From positions 62,001 through 126,000 of the forward strand of contig CACEFK010000002.1 of the NCBI GenBank assembly GCA_902558835.1: a DNA stretch of 64,000 nt. The letters are read 5' to 3'. This document shows, piece by piece, positions 5,934-16,301 of the stretch (position 1 is the stretch's first letter; each line of letters begins with the position of its first letter). A program made the translations under genes and the position numbers. The DNA comes from an uncultured Pelagibacteraceae bacterium (GTDB lineage Bacteria; Pseudomonadota; Alphaproteobacteria; Pelagibacterales; Pelagibacteraceae). The notes beneath the pieces are model-generated. The model was not told where the DNA came from and made no database searches. It saw nothing but the letters and a program-made list of their open reading frames with translations.

Positions 5934-6696
5934 TTATAAAGAAAAATTTGAAAAAATGAGAATCGCTGGAAGACTGGCTGCAAGAACTCTAGATATGTTA
6001 ACTGAAAATATCAAAGAAGGTGTTTCAACAGATTACATCGACAAGTTAGGATATGAGTTTATTAGAGATAATGGTGGTTATTCAGCTCCACTATATTACA
6101 GGGGATTTACAAAATCTTTATGTACGTCTTTAAATCATATTGTATGTCACGGAATACCATCTGATAGAATTTTACAAGAAGGTGATGCAATTAATGTAGA
6201 TATAACTGCAATTGTAGATGAGCACTACGGTGATACAAGTAGAATGTTTTGTGTTGGAAAAACTCCGGTTAAGTTAAACAATCTTATAGATGCTACTTAT
6301 GAATCTATGATGAGAGCTATTAAAATTTTAAAACCTGGCATTAAATTAGGAGATATTGGTTATGAAATTCAATCATTTGTAGAAGAAAAAGGATTTTCAG
6401 TTGTTAGAGACTTTTGTGGTCACGGAATAAGCACAACATTTCATGAGCCACCAAATATTTTACACTACGGTAAAAAAAATACAGGCATGGAATTAAGACC
6501 TGGTATGACATTTACGATAGAACCAATGATAAATGCAGGTAAATATGATGTAAAAATGTTGAATGATGGTTGGACAGCTGTTACAAAAGATAAATCTTTA
6601 TCTGCACAATTTGAACATACGTTAGGAATTACTGAAAATGGTTATGAAATCTTTACAGAATCTGCTAAAGGTTATTCAAAGCCCCCATACTTATAA
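5926..6696 (+). CDS. map: Methionine aminopeptidase, type I
   Basis: Removes the initiator Met from new proteins, using a dinuclear metal site. All ligands are visible: Asp92, Asp103, His166, Glu199 and the Glu in AQFEHTLG; the substrate His75 is in HGIPSD. At 256 residues it is the short type Ia form with no N-terminal extension. It overlaps sfsA by 8 bases and is followed 3 bases later by purB, so it shares the purine transcript. Confidence 0.96.
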   Translation: MTDYKEKFEKMRIAGRLAARTLDMLTENIKEGVSTDYIDKLGYEFIRDNGGYSAPLYYRGFTKSLCTSLNHIVCHGIPSDRILQEGDAINVDITAIVDEHYGDTSRMFCVGKTPVKLNNLIDATYESMMRAIKILKPGIKLGDIGYEIQSFVEEKGFSVVRDFCGHGISTTFHEPPNILHYGKKNTGMELRPGMTFTIEPMINAGKYDVKMLNDGWTAVTKDKSLSAQFEHTLGITENGYEIFTESAKGYSKPPYL

Positions 6697-6699
6697 TTA

Positions 6700-7992
6700 A
6701 TGATTAAAAGATACTCGCGAAAAGAATTAACTGATATTTGGTCAGAAGAAAATAAATATAAAATCTGGTTAAATGTAGAAGTTGCAGCTGCTGAGGCAAT
6801 GGAAAAACTTGAACAAATTCCAAGAGGTGTTGCTTCAGTTGTAAGAAAAAAAGCTAGAATTAATGTAAGCAGAATTCACAAAATAGAATCTGAGGTAAAA
6901 CACGATGTAATAGCTTTTCTAACTTCTGTTACTGAAAAAGCTGGAATTAAAGCTAGATACCTTCATCAGGGTATGACCTCATCTGATGTTCTAGATACTA
7001 GTTTTAATATTCAATTGGTCCAATCAGGTAAAATCATTTTAAAAGATATAGATCAAATTTTAAAAGTTTTAAAAAAACAAGCCAAAAAATATAAATTTAC
7101 ACCGTGTATGGGAAGAAGCCACGGTATCCATGCTGAGCCAATTACTTTTGGTTTAAAATTGGCTTCGTTCTATGAGGAATTTAAAAGAAATAGAAAAAGA
7201 CTAAAAGATGCTATTGAGGAGGTATCAACTTGTGCAATTTCAGGGGCTGTTGGTACATTTGCCAACATTAATCCAAACGTTGAAAAACATGTTGCCAAAA
7301 AATTAGGTCTAAAAGTTGAGCCAATATCTACGCAAGTAATTCCAAGAGATAGACATGCATTTTATTTTTCAGTTTTAGGAATTATTGCAGGTTCAATAGA
7401 AAGAGTAGCAGTTGAAATAAGACATTTACAAAGAACTGAGGTTTATGAACTACAAGAATATTTCTCTAAAAATCAAAAAGGATCCTCCGCAATGCCTCAT
7501 AAAAAAAATCCTATCTTAAGTGAGAATCTTACCGGTTTAGCTAGAATGGTTAGAAGTTCAGTTGTGCCAGCACTTGAAAACATTGCTCTTTGGCATGAAA
7601 GAGATATTTCTCATTCAAGTGTTGAAAGAAATATTGGACCAGATGCTAATATAACAACAGATTTTGCATTAGTTAGACTTACAAATATTTTAGATAATAT
7701 GATTGTTTATCCGAAAAAAATGCTAGAAAACTTAAATTTAACAAAAGGTTTAATTTTTTCTCAAGAAGTTATGTTGGAATTAACTAAAACAGGATTAAGT
7801 AGAGAAAAATCTTACAGATTGGTTCAATCTTATGCAAAAAAATGTTTTGCGGAAAATTTAAATTTAATTGACGTCATTTCATCTGATAAATTTATAAAAA
7901 GTAAAATTTCACCAAAAAAACTAAAATCTATATTTAATTATTCTAAACACTTTAAAAATGTAAATTTTATCTTTAGAAGAGTTTTTAAATAA
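6700..7992 (+). CDS. purB: Adenylosuccinate lyase
   Basis: Cleaves SAICAR to AICAR plus fumarate, and adenylosuccinate to AMP plus fumarate. The fumarase-superfamily signature [11 protein letters not shown] is at 261-271, TSSD at 93-96 and GRSHG with the catalytic His at 138-142. At 430 residues it matches the usual length. Its stop overlaps the purC start (TAATG). Confidence 0.96.
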   Translation: MIKRYSRKELTDIWSEENKYKIWLNVEVAAAEAMEKLEQIPRGVASVVRKKARINVSRIHKIESEVKHDVIAFLTSVTEKAGIKARYLHQGMTSSDVLDTSFNIQLVQSGKIILKDIDQILKVLKKQAKKYKFTPCMGRSHGIHAEPITFGLKLASFYEEFKRNRKRLKDAIEEVSTCAISGAVGTFANINPNVEKHVAKKLGLKVEPISTQVIPRDRHAFYFSVLGIIAGSIERVAVEIRHLQRTEVYELQEYFSKNQKGSSAMPHKKNPILSENLTGLARMVRSSVVPALENIALWHERDISHSSVERNIGPDANITTDFALVRLTNILDNMIVYPKKMLENLNLTKGLIFSQEVMLELTKTGLSREKSYRLVQSYAKKCFAENLNLIDVISSDKFIKSKISPKKLKSIFNYSKHFKNVNFIFRRVFK

Positions 7993-8777
7993 TGAAAAAA
8001 GGTAAAAAATTATACGAAGGAAAAGCTAAAATCATTTATGCAACAAATGATAAAAACTTAGTTATTCAATATTTTAAAGATGATGCAACTGCATTTAATA
8101 ATCAAAAAAAAACTACAATTGAGGGTAAAGGTGTTCTGAACAATAGAATTTCAGAACATATACTTTCTAACCTCTCTCAAATAGGAATTAAAAATCATTT
8201 AGTTAAAAGATTAAATATGCGCGAGCAAATTATAAAGCTTGTAGAAATAATTCCGATAGAATTTATTGTGAGAAATGTTGCAACAGGTTCAATTACTAAA
8301 AGATTGGGCATTGAGGATGGTACTGTTTTAAAAGAACCTCTAATTGAATACTGCTTAAAAGATGACAAGCTTGGAGATCCATTAATATCTGAAGAGCATA
8401 TTTTAGCATTTGATTGGGCATCAAAAATAGAAATAGATAAAATTAAAAAAATGATTTTAAGAATTAATGATTTTATGATTGGGATGTTTAGAGGTGTTGG
8501 AATTAAACTTATCGATTTTAAATTAGAATTTGGGAGAGTTAAAATTGATGGAAAAAATGAAGTTATTTTGGCAGATGAAATTAGTCCTGATACTTGCAGA
8601 TTGTGGGACAGTATTACAGAAAAAAAATTAGATAAAGATCGATTTAGGAAAGATCTGGGTGATTTAATTCCAGCATATACTGAAGTTGCTAAAAGATTGG
8701 GTATACTTCATGAACAATCTAATGTTTCAGCAGTAAATGTAACTAAATTATCTTCAGTTAAAAGAAAGAAAAAATGA
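7992..8777 (+). CDS. purC: Phosphoribosylaminoimidazole-succinocarboxamide synthase
   Basis: Joins CAIR with aspartate using ATP to give SAICAR, the step before PurB. The N-terminal LYEGKAK nucleotide loop is at 7-13 and [13 protein letters not shown] carries the family Asp/Ser-Pro-Asp signature. The 261-residue length is typical of bacterial single-domain enzymes with a short basic C-terminal tail. It overlaps purB by one base and purS by four. Confidence 0.95.
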   Translation: MKKGKKLYEGKAKIIYATNDKNLVIQYFKDDATAFNNQKKTTIEGKGVLNNRISEHILSNLSQIGIKNHLVKRLNMREQIIKLVEIIPIEFIVRNVATGSITKRLGIEDGTVLKEPLIEYCLKDDKLGDPLISEEHILAFDWASKIEIDKIKKMILRINDFMIGMFRGVGIKLIDFKLEFGRVKIDGKNEVILADEISPDTCRLWDSITEKKLDKDRFRKDLGDLIPAYTEVAKRLGILHEQSNVSAVNVTKLSSVKRKKK

Positions 8778-9016
8778 AAATTTCTGTAATCATCACTCTT
8801 AAGAAGGATGTACTTGATCCACAAGGAAAAGTTATTCATCAAACATTAGATGGAATGGGTTTCAATGATGTTAAAGAAGTAAGACAAGGAAAGTATTTTG
8901 AAATAGATACAAAAGAAACTAATAACGACAAAGCAAAAGCAAAAGTTGAAGAAATGTGTAAAAAACTTTTGGCAAATCTTGTAATAGAAAATTATAAAAT
9001 TATTGATCCAAAGTAA
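8774..9016 (+). CDS. purS: Phosphoribosylformylglycinamidine synthase subunit PurS
   Basis: An 80-residue alpha/beta protein that bridges PurQ and small PurL in the FGAM synthetase complex. It shows the family pattern of an N-terminal strand, LDPQG, and [10 protein letters not shown]. It starts inside the purC stop (ATGA) and is followed 3 bases later by purQ. The separate S, Q and L subunits fit the alphaproteobacterial three-part enzyme. Confidence 0.95.
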   Translation: MKISVIITLKKDVLDPQGKVIHQTLDGMGFNDVKEVRQGKYFEIDTKETNNDKAKAKVEEMCKKLLANLVIENYKIIDPK

Positions 9017-9019
9017 TTA

Positions 9020-9703
9020 ATGAAATCATCAGTTATTACTTTTCCAGGTTCAAATTGTGACAGAGACATGGATGTTGCTCTAAAAAAATTTGGATTTAAA
9101 AATAAAATGGTTTGGCATGCTGATGCTGAATTACCAAAAAGTGATTTGGTTGTATTGCCAGGTGGTTTTTCATATGGGGACTACTTAAGATGTGGAAGTA
9201 TGGCATCTAAATCAAAAATAATGCAGTCAGTAATTAATTTTGCAAATTCAGGAGGTATGGTTATGGGTATCTGTAATGGATTTCAAATATTGGTAGAAAC
9301 TGGTTTAGTTCCAGGTGTTTTACTTAGAAACAAATATTTAGAGTTTATTTGTAAAAACGTTTTTGTAAAAATTAATGATAAAAAAAATAAATATTTTAAA
9401 AATGTTGATAACGATGTTTTAGAACTTCATATAGCTCATAATGAAGGTAATTATTTTTGTACCGACGATCAATTAAAAGAAATTAAAGATAATAATCAAA
9501 TAGCTATCAATTATTGTGATGAAAATGGAAAAATAGAGGATCAATTTAACCCTAATGGATCTTTAAAAAATATTGCAGGTATATTTAATAAAGAAAAAAA
9601 TGTTCTAGGAATGATGCCCCACCCTGAAAGAATGATTGATACATCTTTATCAGGTGAGGATGGATCATTATTTTTTAAAAACTTAATAAACAACTTAAAA
9701 TGA
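9020..9703 (+). CDS. purQ: Phosphoribosylformylglycinamidine synthase glutaminase subunit
   Basis: Class I glutaminase supplying ammonia to PurL. Nucleophile Cys85 lies in GICNGFQIL, and His201 with Glu203 lie in PHPER. PGGFSYGDYLR near residue 50 is the oxyanion-loop region typical of PurQ. 227 residues. It overlaps purL by 4 bases. Confidence 0.96.
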   Translation: MKSSVITFPGSNCDRDMDVALKKFGFKNKMVWHADAELPKSDLVVLPGGFSYGDYLRCGSMASKSKIMQSVINFANSGGMVMGICNGFQILVETGLVPGVLLRNKYLEFICKNVFVKINDKKNKYFKNVDNDVLELHIAHNEGNYFCTDDQLKEIKDNNQIAINYCDENGKIEDQFNPNGSLKNIAGIFNKEKNVLGMMPHPERMIDTSLSGEDGSLFFKNLINNLK

Positions 9704-11892
9704 TTGTAAACGAACAAGTAGCAGTTGATCACGGTTTAAAGAAAGATGAATACGCTAAAATTTGTGAGCTATTAAAGAGAACTCCCAACATCACAGAGCT
9801 AGGTATTTTTTCTGCAATGTGGAATGAACATTGTTCTTATAAATCATCAAGATTACACCTAAAAAAACTACCTACTAAAGGAAAGAAAGTTATTCAAGGT
9901 CCTGGAGAAAACGCTGGTGTTATCGATATTGAGGATAATGATGCGATAGTTTTTAAAATAGAAAGTCACAATCACCCTTCATTTATTGAACCATATCAAG
10001 GTGCTGCTACCGGTGTTGGAGGAATAATGAGAGATGTATTTACAATGGGCGCAAGACCAATAGCTAACTTGAACTCCATTCATTTTGGGTCACCACAAAA
10101 TAAAAAAACAAAAAATTTATTAAGAGGTGTTGTTCATGGCATAGGTGGTTATGGAAACTGCATGGGTGTTCCAACAATAGCTGGCCAAACAAGCTTTGAT
10201 AGCTCGTATAACGGAAATATTTTGGTTAACGCTATGACATTGGGATTAGTCAAAAAAGATAAGATTTTTTATTCTAAAGCTGCTGGTTTAAATAAACCTG
10301 TGATTTATGTTGGATCTAAAACTGGGAGAGACGGAATACATGGAGCAAGTATGGCTTCAGCTAGTTTTGATGAAAAAATTGAGGAAAAAAAGCCAACAGT
10401 TCAAGTTGGTGATCCATTTACTGAAAAACTATTACTTGAAGCTTGTCTAGAGTTAATGGCAGGAGACTCAATTATAGCTATACAGGATATGGGTGCCGCT
10501 GGTTTAACATCATCAAGTATTGAAATGGCATCTAAAGGAAACCTTGGAATTGAAATCAATTTAAACAAAGTGCCATGCAGAGAAACTAAAATGACACCTT
10601 ACGAAATTATGCTCTCTGAGAGCCAAGAAAGAATGTTGATTGTTTTAGAAAACGGCAAAGAAGAACAAGCAAAAAAAATATTTGATAAATGGAACTTAGA
10701 TTTTGCAGTGATTGGAAAAACTACTAAGTCAAAAAAAATAGAACTTTATTTTGATGAAGAAAAAGTTGCAGACATACCTGTTAATACATTGGTTGAAAAC
10801 TCTCCTATGTATGATCGAAAATGGAAAAAAGCAAAGTTACCAAAAAAAAATAAAATTAAAAAAGAAGATCTTAAGCATTTAAAAATTATTGATGTTTTAA
10901 AAAAAATTTTAGCAAACCCAAATGTATGCAGCAAAGAATGGATTTGGCAACAATATGATCATACTGTAATGGGAGACACTATACAGAAGCCAGGCGGAGA
11001 CTCAGGGGTTGTAAGAGTTCATGGTACAGATAAAGCTGTTGCTGCTTCGGTAGATTCCTCTGCAGTTTATTGTTGGGCTCACCCTATAACTGGTGGAAAG
11101 CAAGTAGTTTGTGAAAGTTTTAGAAATCTTATATCTGTTGGCGCAAAACCTATTGCTATCACGAATTGTTTAAATTTTGGTAGTCCTGAAAATGAAGAAA
11201 ACATGGGTGAGTTTGTTGAATGTGTTCAAGGTATTGGTGAAGCGAGCGAATATTTAAAATTCCCAGTAGTTTCTGGAAATGTATCTTTCTACAACCAAAC
11301 AAAAGAGGAAGGTATAAAACCTACGCCTGCAATTGGTGGGGTTGGGTTAATCAAGAATTATCAGAATATGATCACTATGGATTTTAAAGAAGTTGATAAT
11401 TTAGTTTTAGTGATTGGAAAAACCGAAGGACATATTGATCAAAGTTTATTTGCAAGAAATATTTTAGATGAAAAAAATGGACCTCCACCTGAGGTAAATC
11501 TATTTAATGAAAAAAATAATGGAGAAACTTTACTCAAATTAATTGATAATAATTTAATAAAAAGTGCTCATGATGTTTCTTTAGGAGGCATAATTACTGC
11601 GGTATCAAAAATGTGTATTAAAGGAAAAAAAGGAATAAATATTAAAAAACCCAAATATCTAATTCATGAAATTGAATACTTTTTTGCTGAAGATCAAGGT
11701 AGATATATTATAGAAATAAACAAAAAAGATTTTAAAAAAGTAGCTGATATATTGCATAAAAATGCAGTCCATTTCGATGAACTTGGTACAATTAATGAAA
11801 ATGAACTATATATTAATGATAAGACAAAAGTTACAATTGACGAATTATCAACTTCTAATAAAAGTTGGCTTACAGACTATATGAGTAAATAA
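9700..11892 (+). CDS. purL: Phosphoribosylformylglycinamidine synthase, small PurL
   Basis: Converts FGAR, ATP and ammonia to FGAM. It is the 730-residue small form, which needs the PurS and PurQ encoded directly upstream. IESHNHPS near residue 90 and the paired AIRS-type domains (about 60-370 and 420-700) are recognisable. Its stop overlaps the BolA start by one base, extending the transcript into redox genes. Confidence 0.97.
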   Translation: MIVNEQVAVDHGLKKDEYAKICELLKRTPNITELGIFSAMWNEHCSYKSSRLHLKKLPTKGKKVIQGPGENAGVIDIEDNDAIVFKIESHNHPSFIEPYQGAATGVGGIMRDVFTMGARPIANLNSIHFGSPQNKKTKNLLRGVVHGIGGYGNCMGVPTIAGQTSFDSSYNGNILVNAMTLGLVKKDKIFYSKAAGLNKPVIYVGSKTGRDGIHGASMASASFDEKIEEKKPTVQVGDPFTEKLLLEACLELMAGDSIIAIQDMGAAGLTSSSIEMASKGNLGIEINLNKVPCRETKMTPYEIMLSESQERMLIVLENGKEEQAKKIFDKWNLDFAVIGKTTKSKKIELYFDEEKVADIPVNTLVENSPMYDRKWKKAKLPKKNKIKKEDLKHLKIIDVLKKILANPNVCSKEWIWQQYDHTVMGDTIQKPGGDSGVVRVHGTDKAVAASVDSSAVYCWAHPITGGKQVVCESFRNLISVGAKPIAITNCLNFGSPENEENMGEFVECVQGIGEASEYLKFPVVSGNVSFYNQTKEEGIKPTPAIGGVGLIKNYQNMITMDFKEVDNLVLVIGKTEGHIDQSLFARNILDEKNGPPPEVNLFNEKNNGETLLKLIDNNLIKSAHDVSLGGIITAVSKMCIKGKKGINIKKPKYLIHEIEYFFAEDQGRYIIEINKKDFKKVADILHKNAVHFDELGTINENELYINDKTKVTIDELSTSNKSWLTDYMSK

Positions 11893-12122
11893 TGGCGATG
11901 GATTTAAAAGAAATTGAGAATTTTATAAAAGAGGCAATGCCAGATGCAATTGTTGAAATACAAGATTTAGCAGGTGATGGAAATCATTATTCAGCTACCG
12001 TTACCTCGTCTCAATTTTCAGGAAAAAGTAAAATTGAGCAACATAAAATGGTTTATAATTCATTAAAAGGTAGAATGGGCAATGAACTGCATGCATTAGC
12101 AATTAAAACAAAGGAGAGTTAA
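11892..12122 (+). CDS. BolA/IbaG-family protein
   Basis: 76 residues with the BolA fold: an N-terminal helix (EIENFIKEAMPDA), the class II-like GDGNHY loop and the conserved SKIEQHKMVY helix. BolA proteins pair with CGFS glutaredoxins through a shared [2Fe-2S] cluster. Its partner grxD follows one base later, so the two very likely function as a complex in iron-sulfur handling or iron sensing. Confidence 0.93.
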   Translation: MAMDLKEIENFIKEAMPDAIVEIQDLAGDGNHYSATVTSSQFSGKSKIEQHKMVYNSLKGRMGNELHALAIKTKES

Positions 12123-12123
12123 A

Positions 12124-12462
12124 ATGGATCAACAAACAAATGATTTAATAAAAAATGAAATTGAAAACAACGAAGTATGTTTGTTTATGAAAGGTACACC
12201 TGACGCTCCACAATGTGGATTTTCAATGGCAACTTCAAATATTTTAAAAATCCTAGAAGTAAATTTTAAAGGTATAAATGTTTTAGAAAATCAAAATTTA
12301 AGAGAAGGTATTAAAATTTTTAGTGACTGGCCAACAATCCCGCAACTTTATGTTAAAAATGAATTTATTGGTGGATGCGATATTGTTAAAGAAATGTATG
12401 AAAGTGGTGAATTGGCAAAACTTTTTGAAAGCAAAAATATAAATTTTAAGGCTAAAAGTTAA
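12124..12462 (+). CDS. grxD: Monothiol glutaredoxin (CGFS type)
   Basis: 112 residues with the active site CGFS at 31-34, the WPTIPQLYV glutathione-binding cis-Pro motif and GGCDI in the final third. Monothiol CGFS glutaredoxins carry and transfer [2Fe-2S] clusters rather than reduce disulfides. It follows the BolA gene within the purine operon, and its stop abuts the convergent rpsD stop, with no visible terminator hairpin. Confidence 0.95.
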   Translation: MDQQTNDLIKNEIENNEVCLFMKGTPDAPQCGFSMATSNILKILEVNFKGINVLENQNLREGIKIFSDWPTIPQLYVKNEFIGGCDIVKEMYESGELAKLFESKNINFKAKS

Positions 12463-13080
12463 TTATCTAGAATAATATTCAATCACCAGATTAGGCTCCA
12501 TAACAATTGGATATGGAACTTCTTCAAACTTTGGAACTCTAACAAATTTTAATTTTTTGTTTTTTTCATCCATCTGAATATATTCTGGAGTTTCTCTTTC
12601 CTTATTTGCAAGTGCAATATCGATTATTGCAAGTTGTTTAGATTTATCTCTTATCTCAATTGAATCTTCTTCTCTAACTAAATAGCTTCCAATATTTACT
12701 TTTTTACCATTTACTTTTACATGGCCATGATTGATTAATTGTCTAGCTGAAAAAATTGTTGTTGCAAATTTTGCTCTGTAAATCACAGCATCTAATCTTC
12801 TTTCAAGAAGACCAATTAGATTTTCTCCAGTATCACCTTTAAGCATTACTGCTTTTTTGTAAATATTTCTAAATTGTCTCTCATTAATGTTGCCATAATA
12901 TGCTTTTAATTTTTGTTTAGCTTGAAGCTGTATTCCAAAATCAGATGGCTTTGATGTTTTTGTTTGACCATGTTGTCCTGGTCCATAAGCTCTAGTATTA
13001 AAAGGACTTTTGGGTCTTCCCCAAAGGTTAACTTTTAATCTTCTGTCTACTTTATGTTTAGAGTTTAATCTTTTTGTCAT
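12463..13080 (-). CDS. rpsD: 30S ribosomal protein S4
   Basis: Primary 16S rRNA-binding protein of the small subunit. The N-terminal [15 protein letters not shown] and GPGQHGQ pattern and the S4 RNA-binding domain ([11 protein letters not shown] through [18 protein letters not shown], about 86-145) are clear. 205 residues. It stands alone rather than in an alpha operon, as in many alphaproteobacteria. No leader structure is evident in the 40 bases upstream. Confidence 0.98.
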   Translation of the reverse strand: MTKRLNSKHKVDRRLKVNLWGRPKSPFNTRAYGPGQHGQTKTSKPSDFGIQLQAKQKLKAYYGNINERQFRNIYKKAVMLKGDTGENLIGLLERRLDAVIYRAKFATTIFSARQLINHGHVKVNGKKVNIGSYLVREEDSIEIRDKSKQLAIIDIALANKERETPEYIQMDEKNKKLKFVRVPKFEEVPYPIVMEPNLVIEYYSR

Positions 13081-13120
13081 TTAATAGTGGGCTTTATAAA
13101 CTTACTCATCATTTTGTCAA

Positions 13121-13834
13121 TCAACGTTTTTTACCTAAACTTGCAAATACACCTGATAAAATACGTGTTTCTTTGGTTGATAGTTCCATCCTGTAAAAAA
13201 TATTCCTCAAGTTTTCAAGCATTATTGGTTTCTTCTCTTTTGATTTAAAGAAATTAATCTCTTCAAGATTCTGTATACAAAGATTTGCCATAGCAACTAT
13301 TTCTTTTTTAGATGCTGATTTAACTTTATTTGATTTCTTAAAAGATGATGCTTTTGAATTAATTATGCTTGATAGATATTGAGCAATTATTATTAAGCTA
13401 TGAGATAGATTTAATGATTTAAAATCAGGATTAGTCGGAATTTGAAGAGTATAATTTGCATAGCTAATTTCATTGTTTGATAAACCAGATGCTTCTGAAC
13501 CAAATAAAAAAGCTACTTTTTTTTTATAATTAATTTTTTTTAAATCTTCTAATTGAATGTGTTTAATATTTTTATTTCTAAATCGTGCTGATGTTGCAAT
13601 TACAATATCAATATTTTTTAAAGATTTTTCTAAATTTTCAAAATTCTTTACTTTGCTGATTATGTTTTTTGCGCCAACAGAGGTTGCTAAAATTTTATCA
13701 TTAGGAAATATTGGTTTAGGATCAACAACAATAAGTTTATTAAAATTAAAATTCTTCATTCCTCTTGCACATGCTCCAATATTTTCTGAGAGTTGAGGTT
13801 TGTGTAAAATGAAAGAAATATTATTAACAGACAT
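13121..13834 (-). CDS. trmJ: tRNA (Cm32/Um32) methyltransferase, TrmJ family
   Basis: A SpoU/SPOUT methyltransferase. Motif 1 is PQLSENIGACARGM (13-26), motif 2 is FGSEASGLSN (111-120) and motif 3 is SLNLSHSLII (140-149). The C-terminal helical extension of about 80 residues is typical of TrmJ, which 2'-O-methylates position 32 of the anticodon loop. It overlaps the DUF1989 gene by one base and ends the cysS-cimA-DUF1989-trmJ run. A related LasT-type specificity cannot be excluded. Confidence 0.85.
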   Translation of the reverse strand: MSVNNISFILHKPQLSENIGACARGMKNFNFNKLIVVDPKPIFPNDKILATSVGAKNIISKVKNFENLEKSLKNIDIVIATSARFRNKNIKHIQLEDLKKINYKKKVAFLFGSEASGLSNNEISYANYTLQIPTNPDFKSLNLSHSLIIIAQYLSSIINSKASSFKKSNKVKSASKKEIVAMANLCIQNLEEINFFKSKEKKPIMLENLRNIFYRMELSTKETRILSGVFASLGKKR

Positions 13835-14697
13835 TAATCTATGCCATGATTTCTGTTATAATTTGAAATAGCTGATGGTTTAATATCATTTAAATATTTT
13901 GGATCTACTGTCCAAATAGAAACTTTTAATGGATAACATTTTGAAGAATCAGATGAGTGTTCAGATCCGCAATCACCGCCTGGACAAGCAGAAAGAGCAC
14001 CCAATAAATCTGTTTCAGCAAAAAATTCTAAATAATCACCAGGTCTAACTGGACTTGCTTTCATAAAGTATTGTTTAGTATCATTGGTAAATCCAGTTAA
14101 CATAAAAACATTTAATACATCATGAACTATTTTTTCTGCGTGGTCTAATTGAACATTTTTTTCTTTGACCAAAGCTCTTGTTAAATTTGAATGACAACAA
14201 TAATGATAATCGTTATCACTCAAAAGTTTTGATGTATACGGATCACATCTGGTACCAATTACATCATGAACAGATCCTCCATCTTTATCATAATCATACC
14301 AATCCAAAGTATCCCAAGTTATTGTTGCTAAAGATCTTAGATAGGGAAAACTACTAAACATTTTATCTCCAACAGAAAGATGGGTTCCATAGAGTGCTCT
14401 TGTTTTTCCTGAATAAAATTTTTCATCTAAATTATTTAAATTAAATAAATTTAAATCACCTACTTGAGGTCCCTCTACACTTTCAATTCTAAAAAACTCT
14501 CCAAATTTAACTTCAAACGTTTTTGCATCTCTTGGGGGTATTATAACTTCCTCTTTTTTAACCAAGTGTTGTCGAGCAGAATGTAAAATATTTAAATTTT
14601 TTTCTTCAATATTGGTATTTGGGTAACAAACTATTGGTTTAGCTCCTATTCTATCTTTTAGATCAGATGGTTTTTCTGAAAATTTTTTAATTTTCAT
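13834..14697 (-). CDS. DUF1989 (urea carboxylase-associated) family protein
   Basis: 287 residues. Hallmarks are EGPQVGDLN (75-83), SGKTR (96-100), IGTRCDPY (147-154) and CCHSN (167-171), with a late SACPGGDC segment. The many conserved Cys and His suggest metal binding. Relatives often sit beside urea carboxylase or amino-acid genes, but the reaction is not established. Here it is two bases after cimA and overlaps trmJ, so a link to one-carbon or amino-acid metabolism is only inference. Confidence 0.85.
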   Translation of the reverse strand: MKIKKFSEKPSDLKDRIGAKPIVCYPNTNIEEKNLNILHSARQHLVKKEEVIIPPRDAKTFEVKFGEFFRIESVEGPQVGDLNLFNLNNLDEKFYSGKTRALYGTHLSVGDKMFSSFPYLRSLATITWDTLDWYDYDKDGGSVHDVIGTRCDPYTSKLLSDNDYHYCCHSNLTRALVKEKNVQLDHAEKIVHDVLNVFMLTGFTNDTKQYFMKASPVRPGDYLEFFAETDLLGALSACPGGDCGSEHSSDSSKCYPLKVSIWTVDPKYLNDIKPSAISNYNRNHGID

Positions 14698-14699
14698 TC

Positions 14700-16301
14700 T
14701 TACGAACTTCCAGGAGCCTTATCCTTAAATAACTTATAATCTAAACTATCAACAAGAGCTTTGAAAGATGCATCAATGATATTTGGTGATACTCCAATAG
14801 TAAACCAATTAACACCCTTCGAATCTGTACTTTCAATACTAACTCTTGTTACAGCTTCTGTACCAGTGTTTAAAATCCTAACTTTGTAATCAACTAGTCT
14901 TAAATCTTTTAAATATTCTGAATATTTAGCAAGCTTGTTAACATTCTTTCTAATTGCATTATCTAGAGCATTAACGGGTCCGTTTCCTTGTCCTTCACAC
15001 AAAATTTTATCTCCATCTACTTCTAATTGAGCTTTTGCATATGAAACTATTTCCCCTGCATTATCTTTCTTTACCGAAACATTATATTGATTAATAGAAA
15101 TATATCTTGGTATCTCCCCCATTAATCTTCGAGCTAACAACTCAAAGGATGCGTCAGCACCATCATAACTATAACCAATAAATTCTCGATCTTTAACTTC
15201 ATCTAAAAGTTTTTTAATTTTTGGATCACTTTTCTCAACTTTAATTCCTATTGAATTCAATCTCGACATTATATTTGATTGTCCCGATTGATCTGAAACA
15301 ACTATATTTCTAGAGTTTCCAACTTCTTCTGGATTTATGTGCTCATAGGTTTTAGGATCTTTTTGAACAGCCGAAACATGCATTCCACCCTTGTGAGAAA
15401 AAGCAGAAGCTCCAACATAAGGTAAATGCTTATTGGGTTTTCTATTTAATATCTCATCTAATAATCTTGAGCATTGAGTTAAGTTTTTTAAATTTTCTCT
15501 TTTAATACTTAATTCAAACTTTTCTGAAAAATCTTTCTTTAAAAAAAATGAGGGAATTAATGACATTAAATTAGCATTTCCACATCTTTCCCCTAAACCA
15601 TTGATTGTGCCCTGGACTTGTCTAACACCTGCTTGAACTGCTGCAAGACTATTAGCTACAGCATTTTCGGTATCATTATGAGCGTGTATTCCTAAATTTT
15701 TTCCAGGGATTTTCTTACTTACTTTAGATACAATTTCTGTTATCTCGTGTGGGAGTGTACCACCGTTGGTATCACATAAAACAATCCATCTAGCACCATT
15801 ATCAAAAGCAGCTTTTAAACATGACATTGCATATTCTGGATTAGCTTTATATCCATCAAAAAAATGTTCAGCATCAAACATGAACTCTTTTCCAGATTTA
15901 ACGATATGTTTTGTACTTTCACTTATATTAGTTAAATTCTGCTCATTACTTATTCCTAATGCGACTTCCACTTGAAAATCCCATGATTTTCCAAACAAGC
16001 AAACAGAAGAACTTTTTGAATTAATTAATGAAGAAAGCATAGGGTCATTTTCTGCGCTGTGTTCAGATTTTTTAGTCATTCCAAATGCAGTTAATTTCGT
16101 TGTTTTAAAATTATGATCCTTATTGAAAAACTCAGTATCAGTTGGGTTTGCACCTGGCCAACCTCCTTCAACATAATCCACACCTAATTTATCTAAAGCT
16201 GATGAGATTTTTTCCTTGTCATCAATTGAAAAATCTACACCTTGTGTTTGTGCTCCATCACGCAGTGTTGTGTCAAATATATAAAGTTGTTCCTTGCTCA
16301 T
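14700..16301 (-). CDS. cimA: (R)-citramalate synthase
   Basis: Condenses pyruvate with acetyl-CoA to citramalate, the entry to threonine-independent isoleucine synthesis. The HMGL-like TIM barrel spans about residues 1-275, with DTTLRDG at 10-16 and metal-binding HAHND; the LeuA-type allosteric dimer domain spans about 400-525. The GVDYVEGGWPGANPTD segment is typical of the CimA type rather than LeuA. It overlaps cysS by 4 bases. Substrate choice is inferred from family pattern. Confidence 0.9.
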   Translation of the reverse strand: MSKEQLYIFDTTLRDGAQTQGVDFSIDDKEKISSALDKLGVDYVEGGWPGANPTDTEFFNKDHNFKTTKLTAFGMTKKSEHSAENDPMLSSLINSKSSSVCLFGKSWDFQVEVALGISNEQNLTNISESTKHIVKSGKEFMFDAEHFFDGYKANPEYAMSCLKAAFDNGARWIVLCDTNGGTLPHEITEIVSKVSKKIPGKNLGIHAHNDTENAVANSLAAVQAGVRQVQGTINGLGERCGNANLMSLIPSFFLKKDFSEKFELSIKRENLKNLTQCSRLLDEILNRKPNKHLPYVGASAFSHKGGMHVSAVQKDPKTYEHINPEEVGNSRNIVVSDQSGQSNIMSRLNSIGIKVEKSDPKIKKLLDEVKDREFIGYSYDGADASFELLARRLMGEIPRYISINQYNVSVKKDNAGEIVSYAKAQLEVDGDKILCEGQGNGPVNALDNAIRKNVNKLAKYSEYLKDLRLVDYKVRILNTGTEAVTRVSIESTDSKGVNWFTIGVSPNIIDASFKALVDSLDYKLFKDKAPGSS